From assembly GCA_902802535.1 (NCBI GenBank), contig CADCML010000003.1:80272-144271 (forward strand): DNA of 64,000 bases, written 5' to 3'. The first letter of the stretch is position 1, and each line of letters begins with the position of its first letter. The translations under genes were made by a program, and so were the position numbers. The stretch is from an uncultured Bacteroidia bacterium (GTDB lineage: Bacteria > Bacteroidota > Bacteroidia > Bacteroidales > F082). The notes beneath the pieces were generated by a model that saw only the letters and a program-made list of their open reading frames with translations, had not been told where the DNA came from and made no database searches. Below, in pieces: positions 1 to 7,229 of the stretch.

Positions 1-712
1 TGACAGCTTCCTGCTCAACATTGCAAAAATGGGCGACCTTCATGCGAATCTCGTCACTTAGTTCGTGCTCAGTGCGCAGCACCAAAATATCGGGCTGGAT
101 ACCCTGTCCTTGCAACTGCTTCACACTCGTTTGCGTAGGCTTGGTCTTCAGTTCACCAGCGGCGGCCAAATAAGGCACGTAGGTGAGATGTATGTTCAAG
201 GCTCTACGTGAGCCCAACTCCCACCTCAATTGTCGGATGGCCTCGATGTAAGGCAACCCCTCAATATCGCCGATGGTGCCGCCAATCTCGGTGATGACAA
301 AGTCAAAATGCTCCTTGGTGGCATTCAGCAGAATCCTGCGCTTGATCTCATCAGTGATGTGAGGTACCACTTGGATGGTCTTGCCGAGGTAGTCGCCACG
401 GCGTTCACGCTCGATGACGCTGAGGTAAATGCGTCCCGTGGTCACACTGTTGTCGCGCGTAGTCTGTATGCCGGTGAAACGCTCATAATGCCCAAGGTCG
501 AGGTCGGTCTCAAAGCCGTCGGCCGTCACGTAGCATTCACCGTGTTCGTATGGGTTCAGCGTGCCAGGGTCGACGTTGATGTAAGGGTCAAACTTCTGAA
601 TGGTGATTTTATAGCCGCGTGCCTGCAGCAGCTTTCCAATTGAAGCCGAGATGATGCCTTTCCCCAACGAGGAAGTCACACCACCAGTAATGAAGATATA
701 CCTAGTTTCCAT
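1..712 (-). CDS. pyrG: CTP synthase, N-terminal part (gene runs off the left edge)
   Basis: This is the first 237 codons of CTP synthase, which converts UTP to CTP using ATP and glutamine in the cytoplasm. Reading leftward from ATG 712-710 the protein starts [19 protein letters not shown], the amidoligase P-loop of the family. It continues with a [20 protein letters not shown] stretch and the [14 protein letters not shown] segment that binds UTP and magnesium. The glutaminase domain of the usual ~535-residue protein lies outside the window. A promoter-like TACCTTTG on the minus strand sits about 30 bases upstream. The gene is divergent from the acetyltransferase at 819. The identification is secure; only completeness is unknown. 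Confidence 0.96.
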   Translation of the reverse strand, partial: METRYIFITGGVTSSLGKGIISASIGKLLQARGYKITIQKFDPYINVDPGTLNPYEHGECYVTADGFETDLDLGHYERFTGIQTTRDNSVTTGRIYLSVIERERRGDYLGKTIQVVPHITDEIKRRILLNATKEHFDFVITEIGGTIGDIEGLPYIEAIRQLRWELGSRRALNIHLTYVPYLAAAGELKTKPTQTSVKQLQGQGIQPDILVLRTEHELSDEIRMKVAHFCNVEQEAV

Positions 713-738
713 AGTGCCATTTTTTGAAAAATAAGCCG

Positions 739-746
739 CAAAGGTA
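739..746 (-). promoter_or_regulatory. pyrG promoter, -7 element
   Basis: The minus strand reads TACCTTTG, matching the Bacteroidetes -7 consensus TAnnTTTG, 27 bases before the pyrG start codon. No clear -33 TTG was identified. Confidence 0.5.
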
Positions 747-789
747 ATGTTTATTCCGATAAATGAAAACAAATGTGGAAAATTAGGCG

Positions 790-797
790 TAACTTTG
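790..797 (+). promoter_or_regulatory. Promoter -7 element of the acetyltransferase gene
   Basis: TAACTTTG matches TAnnTTTG and lies 21 bases before ATG 819. It falls downstream of the earlier in-frame ATG at 747, so that upstream start is unlikely to be transcribed and 819 is preferred. Confidence 0.5.
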
Positions 798-818
798 CAG
801 CACGAAATCAAAATTACC

Positions 819-1442
819 ATGAACATCCGATTGGAACAACCTCAAGACTGGCGCGAGGTGGAGAACCTCACCCGCGAGGCATTCTGGAACGTCTATCGTC
901 CGGGGTGCACCGAGCATTATGTGCTCAACCAATATAGATCCAACCCCGATTTCATCCATGAGCTGGATTTTGTGATGGAGGAAGACGGAAAAATCATCGG
1001 TCATGTGATGTTTTCAAAAGCCGAAATCACCCTTGATGATGGAACCGTGTTCCCCTCATGGACTTTTGGCCCCATCAGCATCCATCCCGAATACAAGCGC
1101 AAGGGCTACGGCTTGAAACTCCTGAACTACGCGCTTGAAAAGGCCAAAGCCATGAGCATCGGACTGCTCTGCATGGAGGGCAACATTGATTTTTACAAAC
1201 ACGCGGGCTTCGACCTCGCCAGCAAACTGAAAATACATTATCACGCCGAGTCGAGAGAATCCGAAGTGCCGTATTTCCTTGCACAAGAGTTGATTGCAGG
1301 CTATTGGAACGGTCGGGAAGGCACTTATTGTCCGCCAAAAGGTTACTTTGTGGCTGACGAGAATCCCAAGGCATTCGAGGCGTATGAGGCGACTTTCCCA
1401 CCGAAAGAAAAGAAAATATTACCTGGACAACTATTTCAATGA
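819..1442 (+). CDS. GNAT family N-acetyltransferase
   Basis: A 207-residue protein starting [20 protein letters not shown], the usual first strand and helix of GNAT enzymes, which transfer an acetyl group from acetyl-CoA to an amine. The acetyl-CoA loop is at about residues 90-105 ([18 protein letters not shown]), followed by a [16 protein letters not shown] segment typical of motif B. The C-terminal ~60 residues ([23 protein letters not shown]) resemble the tail of small YhbS-type members. An in-frame ATG at 747 lies upstream of the promoter, so 819 is preferred. The substrate cannot be inferred. It is transcribed away from pyrG and followed by an unrelated gene 53 bases on. Confidence 0.88.
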   Translation: MNIRLEQPQDWREVENLTREAFWNVYRPGCTEHYVLNQYRSNPDFIHELDFVMEEDGKIIGHVMFSKAEITLDDGTVFPSWTFGPISIHPEYKRKGYGLKLLNYALEKAKAMSIGLLCMEGNIDFYKHAGFDLASKLKIHYHAESRESEVPYFLAQELIAGYWNGREGTYCPPKGYFVADENPKAFEAYEATFPPKEKKILPGQLFQ

Positions 1443-1495
1443 ACTTTTGAGACCGCATCAGAGTGGATTAACAACAACATTAAAAGATAACAATT

Positions 1496-2230
1496 ATGGA
1501 AAACGAAATGAAATTTTGTCAGAGCTGCGGAATGCCTCTGAATGATCAAGTGCTCGGCACCAACGCCGACGGCAGCAAGAACGAAGAATATTGCATGTAT
1601 TGCTATAAGGACGGTAAGTTCCTGCAAGACTGCACGATGGACGAGATGATTGAGCACTGCGCCCAATTTGTGAACGAAGTCAACAAGGGGCTGCCCCAAC
1701 CCATCACGAAGGAAGAATACATCGGGCAGATGAAGATGTACTTCCCGCACTTGAAACGCTGGCGCGAAACCATGAAGGTGACGGACGAGGCCATGCCTGA
1801 AAATCCTGCCTTGGCGGGTGTTAAGAACCTTATTGCCCAAATGGCTGATACATTGCCTATTACCATGATTTCATCGGTGGACGATGAAGGCTATCCCTGC
1901 ACCAAGGCGATGCTTTCGCCTCGAGTTCGTGAGGGCATTAAGGTGTTCTATTTCACCACCAACACCTTCTCGCTGCGTGTGGCGCATTACAAAGCGAACC
2001 CCAAGGCCAGCATCTATTTCTACGATGGGGAAGGTTTCAAAGGCATGATGCTTCGTGGCACGATGGAGGTGCTGATGGATGCCAAAAGCAAGGAGATGAT
2101 TTGGCGCGATGGCGACACTGAGTATTACCCCGGCGGCGTAACCGACCCCAACTATTGTGTGCTGAAATTCACTGCCACGGATGGCCGCTTCTATAGCGAT
2201 TTCTATCCAAGGAGTTTTGTTATTGAATAA
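1496..2230 (+). CDS. Zinc-ribbon / pyridoxamine-5'-phosphate-oxidase-like fusion protein
   Basis: A 244-residue fusion. Residues 4-80 hold a putative zinc ribbon, with CQSCGMPL followed by a YCMYCYKDG pair giving four cysteines, plus the MDEMIEHCAQFVNEVN helix normally attached to this domain. Residues 100-244 look like a split-barrel flavin-binding domain of the pyridoxamine 5'-phosphate oxidase superfamily (general stress protein 26 type): MADTLPITMISSVDDEGYPCTKAM, then VFYFTTNTFSLRVAHYKANPKASIYF. Such proteins usually bind FMN or related cofactors, but their reactions are mostly unknown. The start codon is the first ATG after a TAA-rich spacer. The next gene begins five bases after the stop, suggesting co-transcription. 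Confidence 0.85.
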   Translation: MENEMKFCQSCGMPLNDQVLGTNADGSKNEEYCMYCYKDGKFLQDCTMDEMIEHCAQFVNEVNKGLPQPITKEEYIGQMKMYFPHLKRWRETMKVTDEAMPENPALAGVKNLIAQMADTLPITMISSVDDEGYPCTKAMLSPRVREGIKVFYFTTNTFSLRVAHYKANPKASIYFYDGEGFKGMMLRGTMEVLMDAKSKEMIWRDGDTEYYPGGVTDPNYCVLKFTATDGRFYSDFYPRSFVIE

Positions 2231-2235
2231 ACAAA

Positions 2236-2643
2236 ATGGTAAAACTTCAGAAATTCTTGACCTTGTTCATCGGCATCGGTGCAGTGGTCGGTGCCTTGAT
2301 GATGTGGATTGACCCCTCAGGCCAAAAGTGGGGCATGGAACCACTACTTGAAATGCTGAGGGCCAAAATGCCTTGGCCCGATGTCTTTTTTAAAAACTTC
2401 ATCCCTTCGGGCTTCGTGTTATTGGCAGTGAATGGCCTCACTCAGTTTTTGGCAACAATTCTTTTGTTCAAAAAACATCGCCTCGCGCCTCACGCTGTTT
2501 TCGCCTGCGGCATCATCCTCATGCTTTGGATTGTCCTCGAATGGTGGGTGTGGGGTTTCAATTTTATGAGCAACATCTATTTTGTGTTTGGTTTGGTTGA
2601 GGCTGTTGCCGCTGTGATTAGTTTGAGAAGACAAAAAAGTTGA
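2236..2643 (+). CDS. Small four-helix membrane protein of unknown function
   Basis: A 135-residue hydrophobic protein with about four transmembrane segments: residues 5-25 (FLTLFIGIGAVVGALMM), 55-75 (PSGFVLLAVNGLTQFLATILLF), 85-105 (HAVFACGIILMLWIVLEWWVWG) and 112-128. The last helix ends in a basic LRRQKS tail, predicting a cytoplasmic C-terminus. It starts five bases after the flavin-barrel gene and is probably in the same transcript. I do not recognise a named family, and no catalytic motif is visible. Confidence 0.7.
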   Translation: MVKLQKFLTLFIGIGAVVGALMMWIDPSGQKWGMEPLLEMLRAKMPWPDVFFKNFIPSGFVLLAVNGLTQFLATILLFKKHRLAPHAVFACGIILMLWIVLEWWVWGFNFMSNIYFVFGLVEAVAAVISLRRQKS

Positions 2644-2723
2644 TTTTTTAAGGCGTGGCTTTAGGGTTGCTTCTTGAAACTATAATAGAGCGTTTAGGCT
2701 TCTTTTTGGCAAATTATTATTGC

Positions 2724-2750
2724 TTGTTTGCGGGGTTTATAGTATTTTTG
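2724..2750 (+). promoter_or_regulatory. Promoter of the RhuM-like gene
   Basis: TTG at 2724-2726 and TATTTTTG at 2743-2750, spacer 16. It lies 18 bases before ATG 2769. Confidence 0.45.
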
Positions 2751-2768
2751 TGCCATAATTGTAATGGT

Positions 2769-3203
2769 ATGAATCAAAACGAAAACACGGTTTCTTTGCC
2801 TACTTCAATAAACAAAGGCGAAATTGTACTGTATCAGCCCAATGATAACATTAGACTTGAAGTAAGGTTAGACAAAGAAACGGTCTGGCTCACGCAACAA
2901 CAAATTGCCGATTTGTTTGGTGTAAAGCAACCAGCTATCTCAAAACACATTGCAAATATCTATAAATCAGGTGAATTAGAAGAAAGTAGCACATATTCCA
3001 TTTTGGAATACATGGGTAATGACGGGAAACAATTGTACTCCACAAAAGCCTATAATTTGGATATGATTCTTTCTGTTGGCTACAGGGTAAACAGCATCCA
3101 TGCCACCCGATTTCGTCAGTGGGCAAACTGGGATATTCATAAACTGGAATGGAACGAGGAGAAAGAGGAATTTGAATACAACCAATACAAAACGTACGAA
3201 TAA
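2769..3203 (+). CDS. RhuM-like protein, C-terminally truncated
   Basis: 144 codons matching the N-terminal part of the RhuM/virulence-protein family. The sequence reads IVLYQPNDNIRLEVRLDKETVWLTQQQIADLFGVKQPAISKHI, a winged-helix-like DNA-binding region, followed by the family hallmark YNLDMILSVGYRVNSIHATRFRQWA. Family members are usually about 330 residues and continue from this RQWA motif. Here homology stops abruptly and the last ~22 residues (HKLEWNEEKEEFEYNQYKTYE) look unrelated and charged. The gene is therefore probably a decayed or truncated copy. RhuM genes are commonly part of accessory regions. ATG 2769 is preferred to upstream codons because a promoter lies just before it. Confidence 0.65.
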   Translation: MNQNENTVSLPTSINKGEIVLYQPNDNIRLEVRLDKETVWLTQQQIADLFGVKQPAISKHIANIYKSGELEESSTYSILEYMGNDGKQLYSTKAYNLDMILSVGYRVNSIHATRFRQWANWDIHKLEWNEEKEEFEYNQYKTYE

Positions 3204-3235
3204 GGTATTGTGCTCAATAATAACACAATAAAACA

Positions 3236-3769
3236 ATGAGACAATTGCCCAATACGCTATCGGCACTCAGATTGCTCGGGGCAATTGTTCTCTTGTTTTG
3301 CGACGTGAAAGGCATCGCTTTTTGGTCTGTCTATCTTTTTTGTGGCATCAGCGACATGCTCGACGGATTTCTGGCGCGCAAACTCAATGCTGCAACCCCT
3401 TTCGGTGCTGTATTGGACAGCGTGGCAGACCTTTGTTTTGTAGTATGTTGCTGTTGTAAGTTGATACCCGTATTGGAGTTCCCGTTATGGATGTGGATAT
3501 GGTGCGGAATGATAGCCATCATAAAATTGATGAACCAAGCATTCGCATTGGTATTATTCAAAAGATGCATCTTTCTTCACAGCATTGCGAACAAGGCGAC
3601 AGGATTGCTGCTCTTTGTTGGAATACCTTTGGCATTATTCATTGAATCAATAATTCCTTTCATTATCGTAGCCATCATCGCCACCTTCGCTGCGATTCAG
3701 GAAGGACATCTTATCCGAACAAAAAAAATTCAAATTGATGTCACCTTTTGCCTTCCAAACTTGTTATAG
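3236..3769 (+). CDS. CDP-alcohol phosphatidyltransferase family membrane protein
   Basis: A 177-residue membrane enzyme carrying the CDP-alcohol phosphatidyltransferase signature at about residues 38-66: SDMLDGFLAR, then GAVLDSVAD, i.e. DxxDGxxAR...GxxxDxxxD, whose aspartates bind the metal and CDP-linked lipid donor. Such enzymes exchange CMP for an alcohol such as glycerol-phosphate, serine or inositol in phospholipid synthesis. About five or six hydrophobic segments follow. The alcohol acceptor cannot be told. It starts 32 bases after the truncated RhuM-like gene and may share its transcript; no regulatory signal is obvious. Confidence 0.85.
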   Translation: MRQLPNTLSALRLLGAIVLLFCDVKGIAFWSVYLFCGISDMLDGFLARKLNAATPFGAVLDSVADLCFVVCCCCKLIPVLEFPLWMWIWCGMIAIIKLMNQAFALVLFKRCIFLHSIANKATGLLLFVGIPLALFIESIIPFIIVAIIATFAAIQEGHLIRTKKIQIDVTFCLPNLL

Positions 3770-3820
3770 GAGCGAACTGGTTCAGAAAACAGAAGTCTAA
3801 CAATTTAAAACAAAAAGAAA

Positions 3821-4303
3821 ATGGATAGCAATTTAGTTTGGTTGAATTTTGTCGACACGATTCCCGTTATTGCATGTGGATGCGTACTTCCTATTGTGTT
3901 TATTTGGCTGGAAACGCGTCGTAAAATTAACGAGTCAAGAGACCGTATGCAAATTGTAACGACGGCCATCGAGAAACATCCTGACATGGATGTCGAAGAA
4001 CTGATGAAAAAAATTTCATCCAAGAAAAAGTCGCTGAAGGAAAAACTGCTCGCGAAACTGCTTTGGGGCTGCATCACCACTATACTGGGCATCGGCTTGA
4101 TTGGATTTGGCATCTTCCTTATTAATACAATAAGCAAAGATACACAGAAGATTCACATGGCAGACGATGTTCAGACCGCCATTGCTTTCGGCGTGATTCT
4201 TCTGGCCATAGGTGCCGCCTTCATCATCAACTATGGCGTGGGTAGAAAGATGCTCGCCAAGGAGATTGAGGCAGAGGAAAAACAGATGACAAAACAGGCA
4301 TAA
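3821..4303 (+). CDS. Membrane protein with central charged region (DUF6249-like)
   Basis: A 160-residue protein with an N-terminal transmembrane helix (residues 14-30, IPVIACGCVLPIVFIWLE), a soluble lysine-rich linker (residues 32-75) and two more helices (about 82-105 and 118-140). It ends in a charged KEIEAEEKQMTKQA tail. The layout resembles the DUF6249 family often found next to ECF sigma genes in Bacteroidetes. It ends three bases before the sigma factor gene, so the three genes 3821-5181 look like one operon. A role in sensing or modulating the sigma factor is inference from position only. Confidence 0.7.
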   Translation: MDSNLVWLNFVDTIPVIACGCVLPIVFIWLETRRKINESRDRMQIVTTAIEKHPDMDVEELMKKISSKKKSLKEKLLAKLLWGCITTILGIGLIGFGIFLINTISKDTQKIHMADDVQTAIAFGVILLAIGAAFIINYGVGRKMLAKEIEAEEKQMTKQA

Positions 4304-4306
4304 TCC

Positions 4307-4783
4307 GTGACGCGTGAAGGATTCATAGAACTTGTGGAACGTGAGCAGGAGGCCTTGCGTGGCTTCTTGCTCTACCTCTGCTGCGGCAACAAGGAAGAGG
4401 CTGACGACATCGCACAGGATGCGTTGGTGAAAGCCTATCTCTCGTCGGCGGGCTATCAGGAGAAGGGGAGGTTCCGCTCGTGGCTTTTCAAAATCGCTCA
4501 CAACACTTTCCTCAACCATAAAGCGAGCCTGCGCTACACGGAAAGCATCGAGGAGGCAAGAACACTCGTCAGCAACAATGCTGCCGATGCTTCTTTCGAG
4601 CACCAAGACCTCTATTTGGCTTTGCGCACCCTACCGCCCAAAGAGCGCTCGGCCATCACGCTGTTCTACCTCAACGGATACAATATCAAAGAGATAGCCG
4701 CGATTACCGAGGCATCGGAAGATGCCGTAAAAAAACAACTCTCACGGGGACGTGACCAACTGAAAGAAAAACTGAAGCTATGA
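4307..4783 (+). CDS. ECF-type RNA polymerase sigma factor
   Basis: A 158-residue sigma-70 family protein of the extracytoplasmic-function class. Region 2 is at about residues 10-75 (ADDIAQDALVKAYLSS, FRSWLFKIAHNTFLNH), which melts and reads the -10 region. Region 4 is at about residues 105-155 (LPPKERSAITLFYLNGYNIKEIAAI and DAVKKQLSRGRDQLKEKL), the helix-turn-helix for the -35 element. The start is GTG, three bases after the upstream membrane-protein stop; no ATG fits better. Its stop overlaps the next start by four bases (ATGA), strong evidence of translational coupling to the putative anti-sigma gene. Confidence 0.93.
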   Translation: MTREGFIELVEREQEALRGFLLYLCCGNKEEADDIAQDALVKAYLSSAGYQEKGRFRSWLFKIAHNTFLNHKASLRYTESIEEARTLVSNNAADASFEHQDLYLALRTLPPKERSAITLFYLNGYNIKEIAAITEASEDAVKKQLSRGRDQLKEKLKL

Positions 4784-5181
4784 ACAAAGACAAAGCCTTA
4801 GAGGAACTTTTCCTCGCCCAGAAACCCCAATTCGATGATAGCGAAGCCTTTATGGCCTCGCTCAACAAACGTTTGGATGCCGTGGAGTACATCAAACAGC
4901 ACCAAGAGGCCACGATTCGTCGCTACAAGATGGCTTTGGTGGTGGCTTTTGTCGTGGGCATTATCAGCGGCGGCATCACCATCGTCTATATGCTTTCCAT
5001 GCCCGTCGGGGTGCCGCTTTTCACCTTCCAAGTGCAAACGGGCTGGCTCTCATGGCTTGCCACAAACTCCCGACTGCTGACTACCACGGCGCTCTCTTTA
5101 TTGGTTACGTTTGGGCTTATCAGCATTGTCAGTAATATTCAGGATATTAGGAACATGAGAGTTGACCATGCGTTGCAATAG
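4780..5181 (+). CDS. Putative membrane anti-sigma factor
   Basis: A 133-residue protein with a soluble N-terminal part of about 50 residues (DKALEELFLAQKPQFDDSEAFMASLNKRLDAVEYIKQHQE) followed by two transmembrane helices (about 52-72 and 95-115). Its ATG overlaps the sigma factor stop by four bases. This cytoplasmic helix plus membrane anchor arrangement, directly coupled to an ECF sigma gene, is what anti-sigma factors look like. I see no zinc-binding HxxxCxxC motif, so the assignment rests on context. The soluble helical part could be the sigma-binding segment. It is the last gene of the operon. Confidence 0.65.
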   Translation: MNKDKALEELFLAQKPQFDDSEAFMASLNKRLDAVEYIKQHQEATIRRYKMALVVAFVVGIISGGITIVYMLSMPVGVPLFTFQVQTGWLSWLATNSRLLTTTALSLLVTFGLISIVSNIQDIRNMRVDHALQ

Positions 5182-5226
5182 TCAAAACTAATAAAGATTA
5201 TCAATGGGTCACCAAGGGAATCGTAC

Positions 5227-5763
5227 TTATGACTTTGACATAATTGGTAATAATGGCATAGGGATTGCTTTTAACTCCAATTTGACTTTATCTTGGAAAT
5301 TGTTTTTTGATAGAAAATATTCCTGTAATTCTTTTTTTATCAGTGCTAATGTTGGTACGACAAGCCAAAAGTTCAATTTCTTATCATTGTATTGCTTTGA
5401 AAGAAACGAAGATGCATTATAAAGAATCCATTCTATTTTCTGTTTCCCAAAACAAGCGCGAGATTTGGTTGAAAACTTGCACTGGATATAGGCTTTGAAA
5501 TCGTCTTTGCTGATAATGATGTCCATTCCACCATCAAGAAACCCTTTGTGTAAGCCTAGGTATTCAACTTGGAAACCTTCCTCTTCATATTTTTGGCCAA
5601 CATACTTTTCGTAAATATAACCCCAATCACTGGAATCTAAATCGGAATATTGGTACTTATGAATAGTGCAGTTGCCTGTTTTAGAAATGATTCTGACAAC
5701 ACGACTATTATGGTCAATTTCTAATCGACCTTTTGACAGGTTTGATGCTACATGCTTTGTCAT
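5227..5763 (-). CDS. Mrr-like restriction endonuclease domain protein
   Basis: A 178-residue protein whose centre carries the Mrr-type nuclease fold. It shows WGYIYEKYVGQKYEEEGFQVEY (glutamate on the first helix), then GGMDIIISKDD (catalytic aspartate) and YIQCKF (the Q-x-K version of the PD-(D/E)xK motif). These enzymes cut DNA, often modified DNA. No separate DNA-recognition domain is obvious in the first 45 residues (RLEIDHNSRVVRIISKTGNC). The gene is AT-rich compared with the sigma operon it faces, and lies 54 bases downstream of the AAA ATPase on the same strand. The two may form one transcript. The fold is well supported; the target is unknown. Confidence 0.75.
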   Translation of the reverse strand: MTKHVASNLSKGRLEIDHNSRVVRIISKTGNCTIHKYQYSDLDSSDWGYIYEKYVGQKYEEEGFQVEYLGLHKGFLDGGMDIIISKDDFKAYIQCKFSTKSRACFGKQKIEWILYNASSFLSKQYNDKKLNFWLVVPTLALIKKELQEYFLSKNNFQDKVKLELKAIPMPLLPIMSKS

Positions 5764-5817
5764 ATATTAGGAAAAACTCTAAATATTCTCATTGGTACAT
5801 GGTGGAAGCCATACAAA

Positions 5818-6957
5818 TCAAATCCGCTTCAACCAAAGGCCGAGAAAGCGGTCATACACGATGTAACCTTCGGAAGTCTGATAGACCAAATCCTTATCAA
5901 CCAACACTTTCAATGCCGACTTGACACTGCTGGCACTGGGCAGTTCAAAGCGTTTGATAAACTCATTGCCCAACGGCTGTTCAACAACATCCGCATGGGC
6001 AATGGCTTTGAGCAGACTGAACTGGTTGTCGGTCAAAAACGAGACAAGCATCTGATAATGTGATGCCAAGGCATTGACATGAAACAGAATAGCCTCGATC
6101 GCTTGTCTGTCCGTTTCCACCTTTTTCCCCTGCTCGTACAACCGATTCAGGATGGCTTGCAGATACCAAGTATAGCCGTCGAAACGCTGATAGATATTAT
6201 GGAACACCTCTGGGCTGAACGAGCCTTTCTTTGCCTCAAAGAACTTTCTGGCAAAATCATAGTAGGTTTCCTCTTGAAGTGGCTCCAGATTCATCAGTTG
6301 CGTACTCTGATAGAAAGGCCTATTGGGAGCACAAAACATCTCTTCCATCAAATGCTTCTTGCTACCGGAAAAGATAAACTTCACATGGTGTATAAACTGG
6401 ATATAGGAACGCAACATGGCCTCGGTGCCTTTTTCAGGATATTCCGTAATTTGCTGAAACTCATCGATGGCTAAATACACGGGCTTGTTCAGGTCGTTCA
6501 GATGGGTGAAGATGCTCTTGAGCGTGTATTCAGCCTGCACAGGAACCACGCTGACGGAAACAGTGGGCAATCCAGTCATCAAATCAGGGGTAATCGTAGG
6601 CCGTAATCCCTTGAAGAAATCCAGAACCTTGTTGCCAAACGACTTCTCCCTTTCCAATGCGTCTTCGATAACTGCCCTGCACAATGTTTCCACAAATTCC
6701 TGTAGGTTTTTGGTCGAGAAGATGTCAACATAAATGCAAATAGCATCCTTGTTTTCCTTCTTAATTTGATAGAATGCGTGGTTTATTAGCCCTGTTTTTC
6801 CTATTTTTCTTGGAGAAATTAGGGTTAAATTGCGCCCATTATTGAGTGCAGAAATCATGTTTTTTGTTTCTTCCTCACGATCGCAGAAATATTCTGGACC
6901 TTCATATCCCTGATAAACAAACGGATTATCAAGTTGTTTCTGTTTTGCTTTTGCCAT
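5818..6957 (-). CDS. AAA ATPase of the archaeal-ATPase (STAND-like) family
   Basis: A 379-residue ATPase. Near the N-terminus, YEGPEYFCDREEETKNM is followed by Walker A SPRKIGKTGL and a Walker B region VYLAIDEFQQI about 150 residues later. The C-terminal third holds a winged-helix-like segment (NQFSLLKAIAHADVV, SASSVKSALKVLVDKDLVY). Bacteroidetes carry many such proteins; none has a clear general function, and some act in defence. ATG 6957 (MAKAKQKQ) was chosen over an in-frame ATG at 6975; both lie downstream of a good promoter. The promoter-to-start interval contains two copies of a palindrome, suggesting dedicated regulation. The Mrr-like nuclease lies 54 bases downstream. Confidence 0.8.
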   Translation of the reverse strand: MAKAKQKQLDNPFVYQGYEGPEYFCDREEETKNMISALNNGRNLTLISPRKIGKTGLINHAFYQIKKENKDAICIYVDIFSTKNLQEFVETLCRAVIEDALEREKSFGNKVLDFFKGLRPTITPDLMTGLPTVSVSVVPVQAEYTLKSIFTHLNDLNKPVYLAIDEFQQITEYPEKGTEAMLRSYIQFIHHVKFIFSGSKKHLMEEMFCAPNRPFYQSTQLMNLEPLQEETYYDFARKFFEAKKGSFSPEVFHNIYQRFDGYTWYLQAILNRLYEQGKKVETDRQAIEAILFHVNALASHYQMLVSFLTDNQFSLLKAIAHADVVEQPLGNEFIKRFELPSASSVKSALKVLVDKDLVYQTSEGYIVYDRFLGLWLKRI

Positions 6958-6985
6958 AACGATATGTGTTTTCATTGCGTAAATC

Positions 6986-7009
6986 TCGTAACGAAACTTT
7001 CGTAACGAA
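6986..7009. promoter_or_regulatory. Paired palindromic repeats before the AAA ATPase gene (candidate operator)
   Basis: TCGTAACGAA occurs at 6986-6995 and again at 7000-7009, 14 bases apart. The second copy extends to TTCGTAACGAA, a near-perfect 11-base palindrome. Both lie in the transcribed leader, between the minus-strand promoter at 7022-7029 and the start codon. They fit an autoregulatory operator, which is inference. Confidence 0.4.
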
Positions 7010-7021
7010 CTTTTCGCAATG

Positions 7022-7029
7022 CAAAAATA
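7022..7029 (-). promoter_or_regulatory. Promoter -7 element of the AAA ATPase gene
   Basis: The minus strand reads TATTTTTG (TAnnTTTG). A second TATTTTTG faces the other way on the plus strand at 7032-7039, making a back-to-back pair. Confidence 0.5.
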
Positions 7030-7166
7030 GATATTTTTGTTTTAATTGCCATATTTTTCGCTGTTTTAGAAACTTTTTTTGTAGTCTGTTGTAATTATTC
7101 CGTTTTTCCTGCGACTAAATAAGCAAACGATGAAAGCAAAAATAGAGACGAAAGAATTAGAGAAAG

Positions 7167-7197
7167 GGCGCAGTCGCAAAGCGATTGCGCCTTTTTT
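7167..7197 (+). terminator. Rho-independent terminator without an upstream gene
   Basis: GGCGCAGTCGC (7167-7177), loop AAA, GCGATTGCGCC (7181-7191), then TTTTTT. The 11-bp stem has one G-T pair. No plus-strand gene precedes it for about 2 kb, so it may end a short RNA starting near 7045, or act as an attenuator ahead of the sstT-like gene. Confidence 0.65.
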
Positions 7198-7198
7198 G

Positions 7199-7206
7199 TA
7201 TTTTTG
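7199..7206 (+). promoter_or_regulatory. Promoter -7 element of the sstT-like gene
   Basis: TATTTTTG directly after the terminator T-run and 24 bases before ATG 7230. No good -33 TTG was found. Confidence 0.45.
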
Positions 7207-7229
7207 CGGCATAATTCCAAAAACATGCC

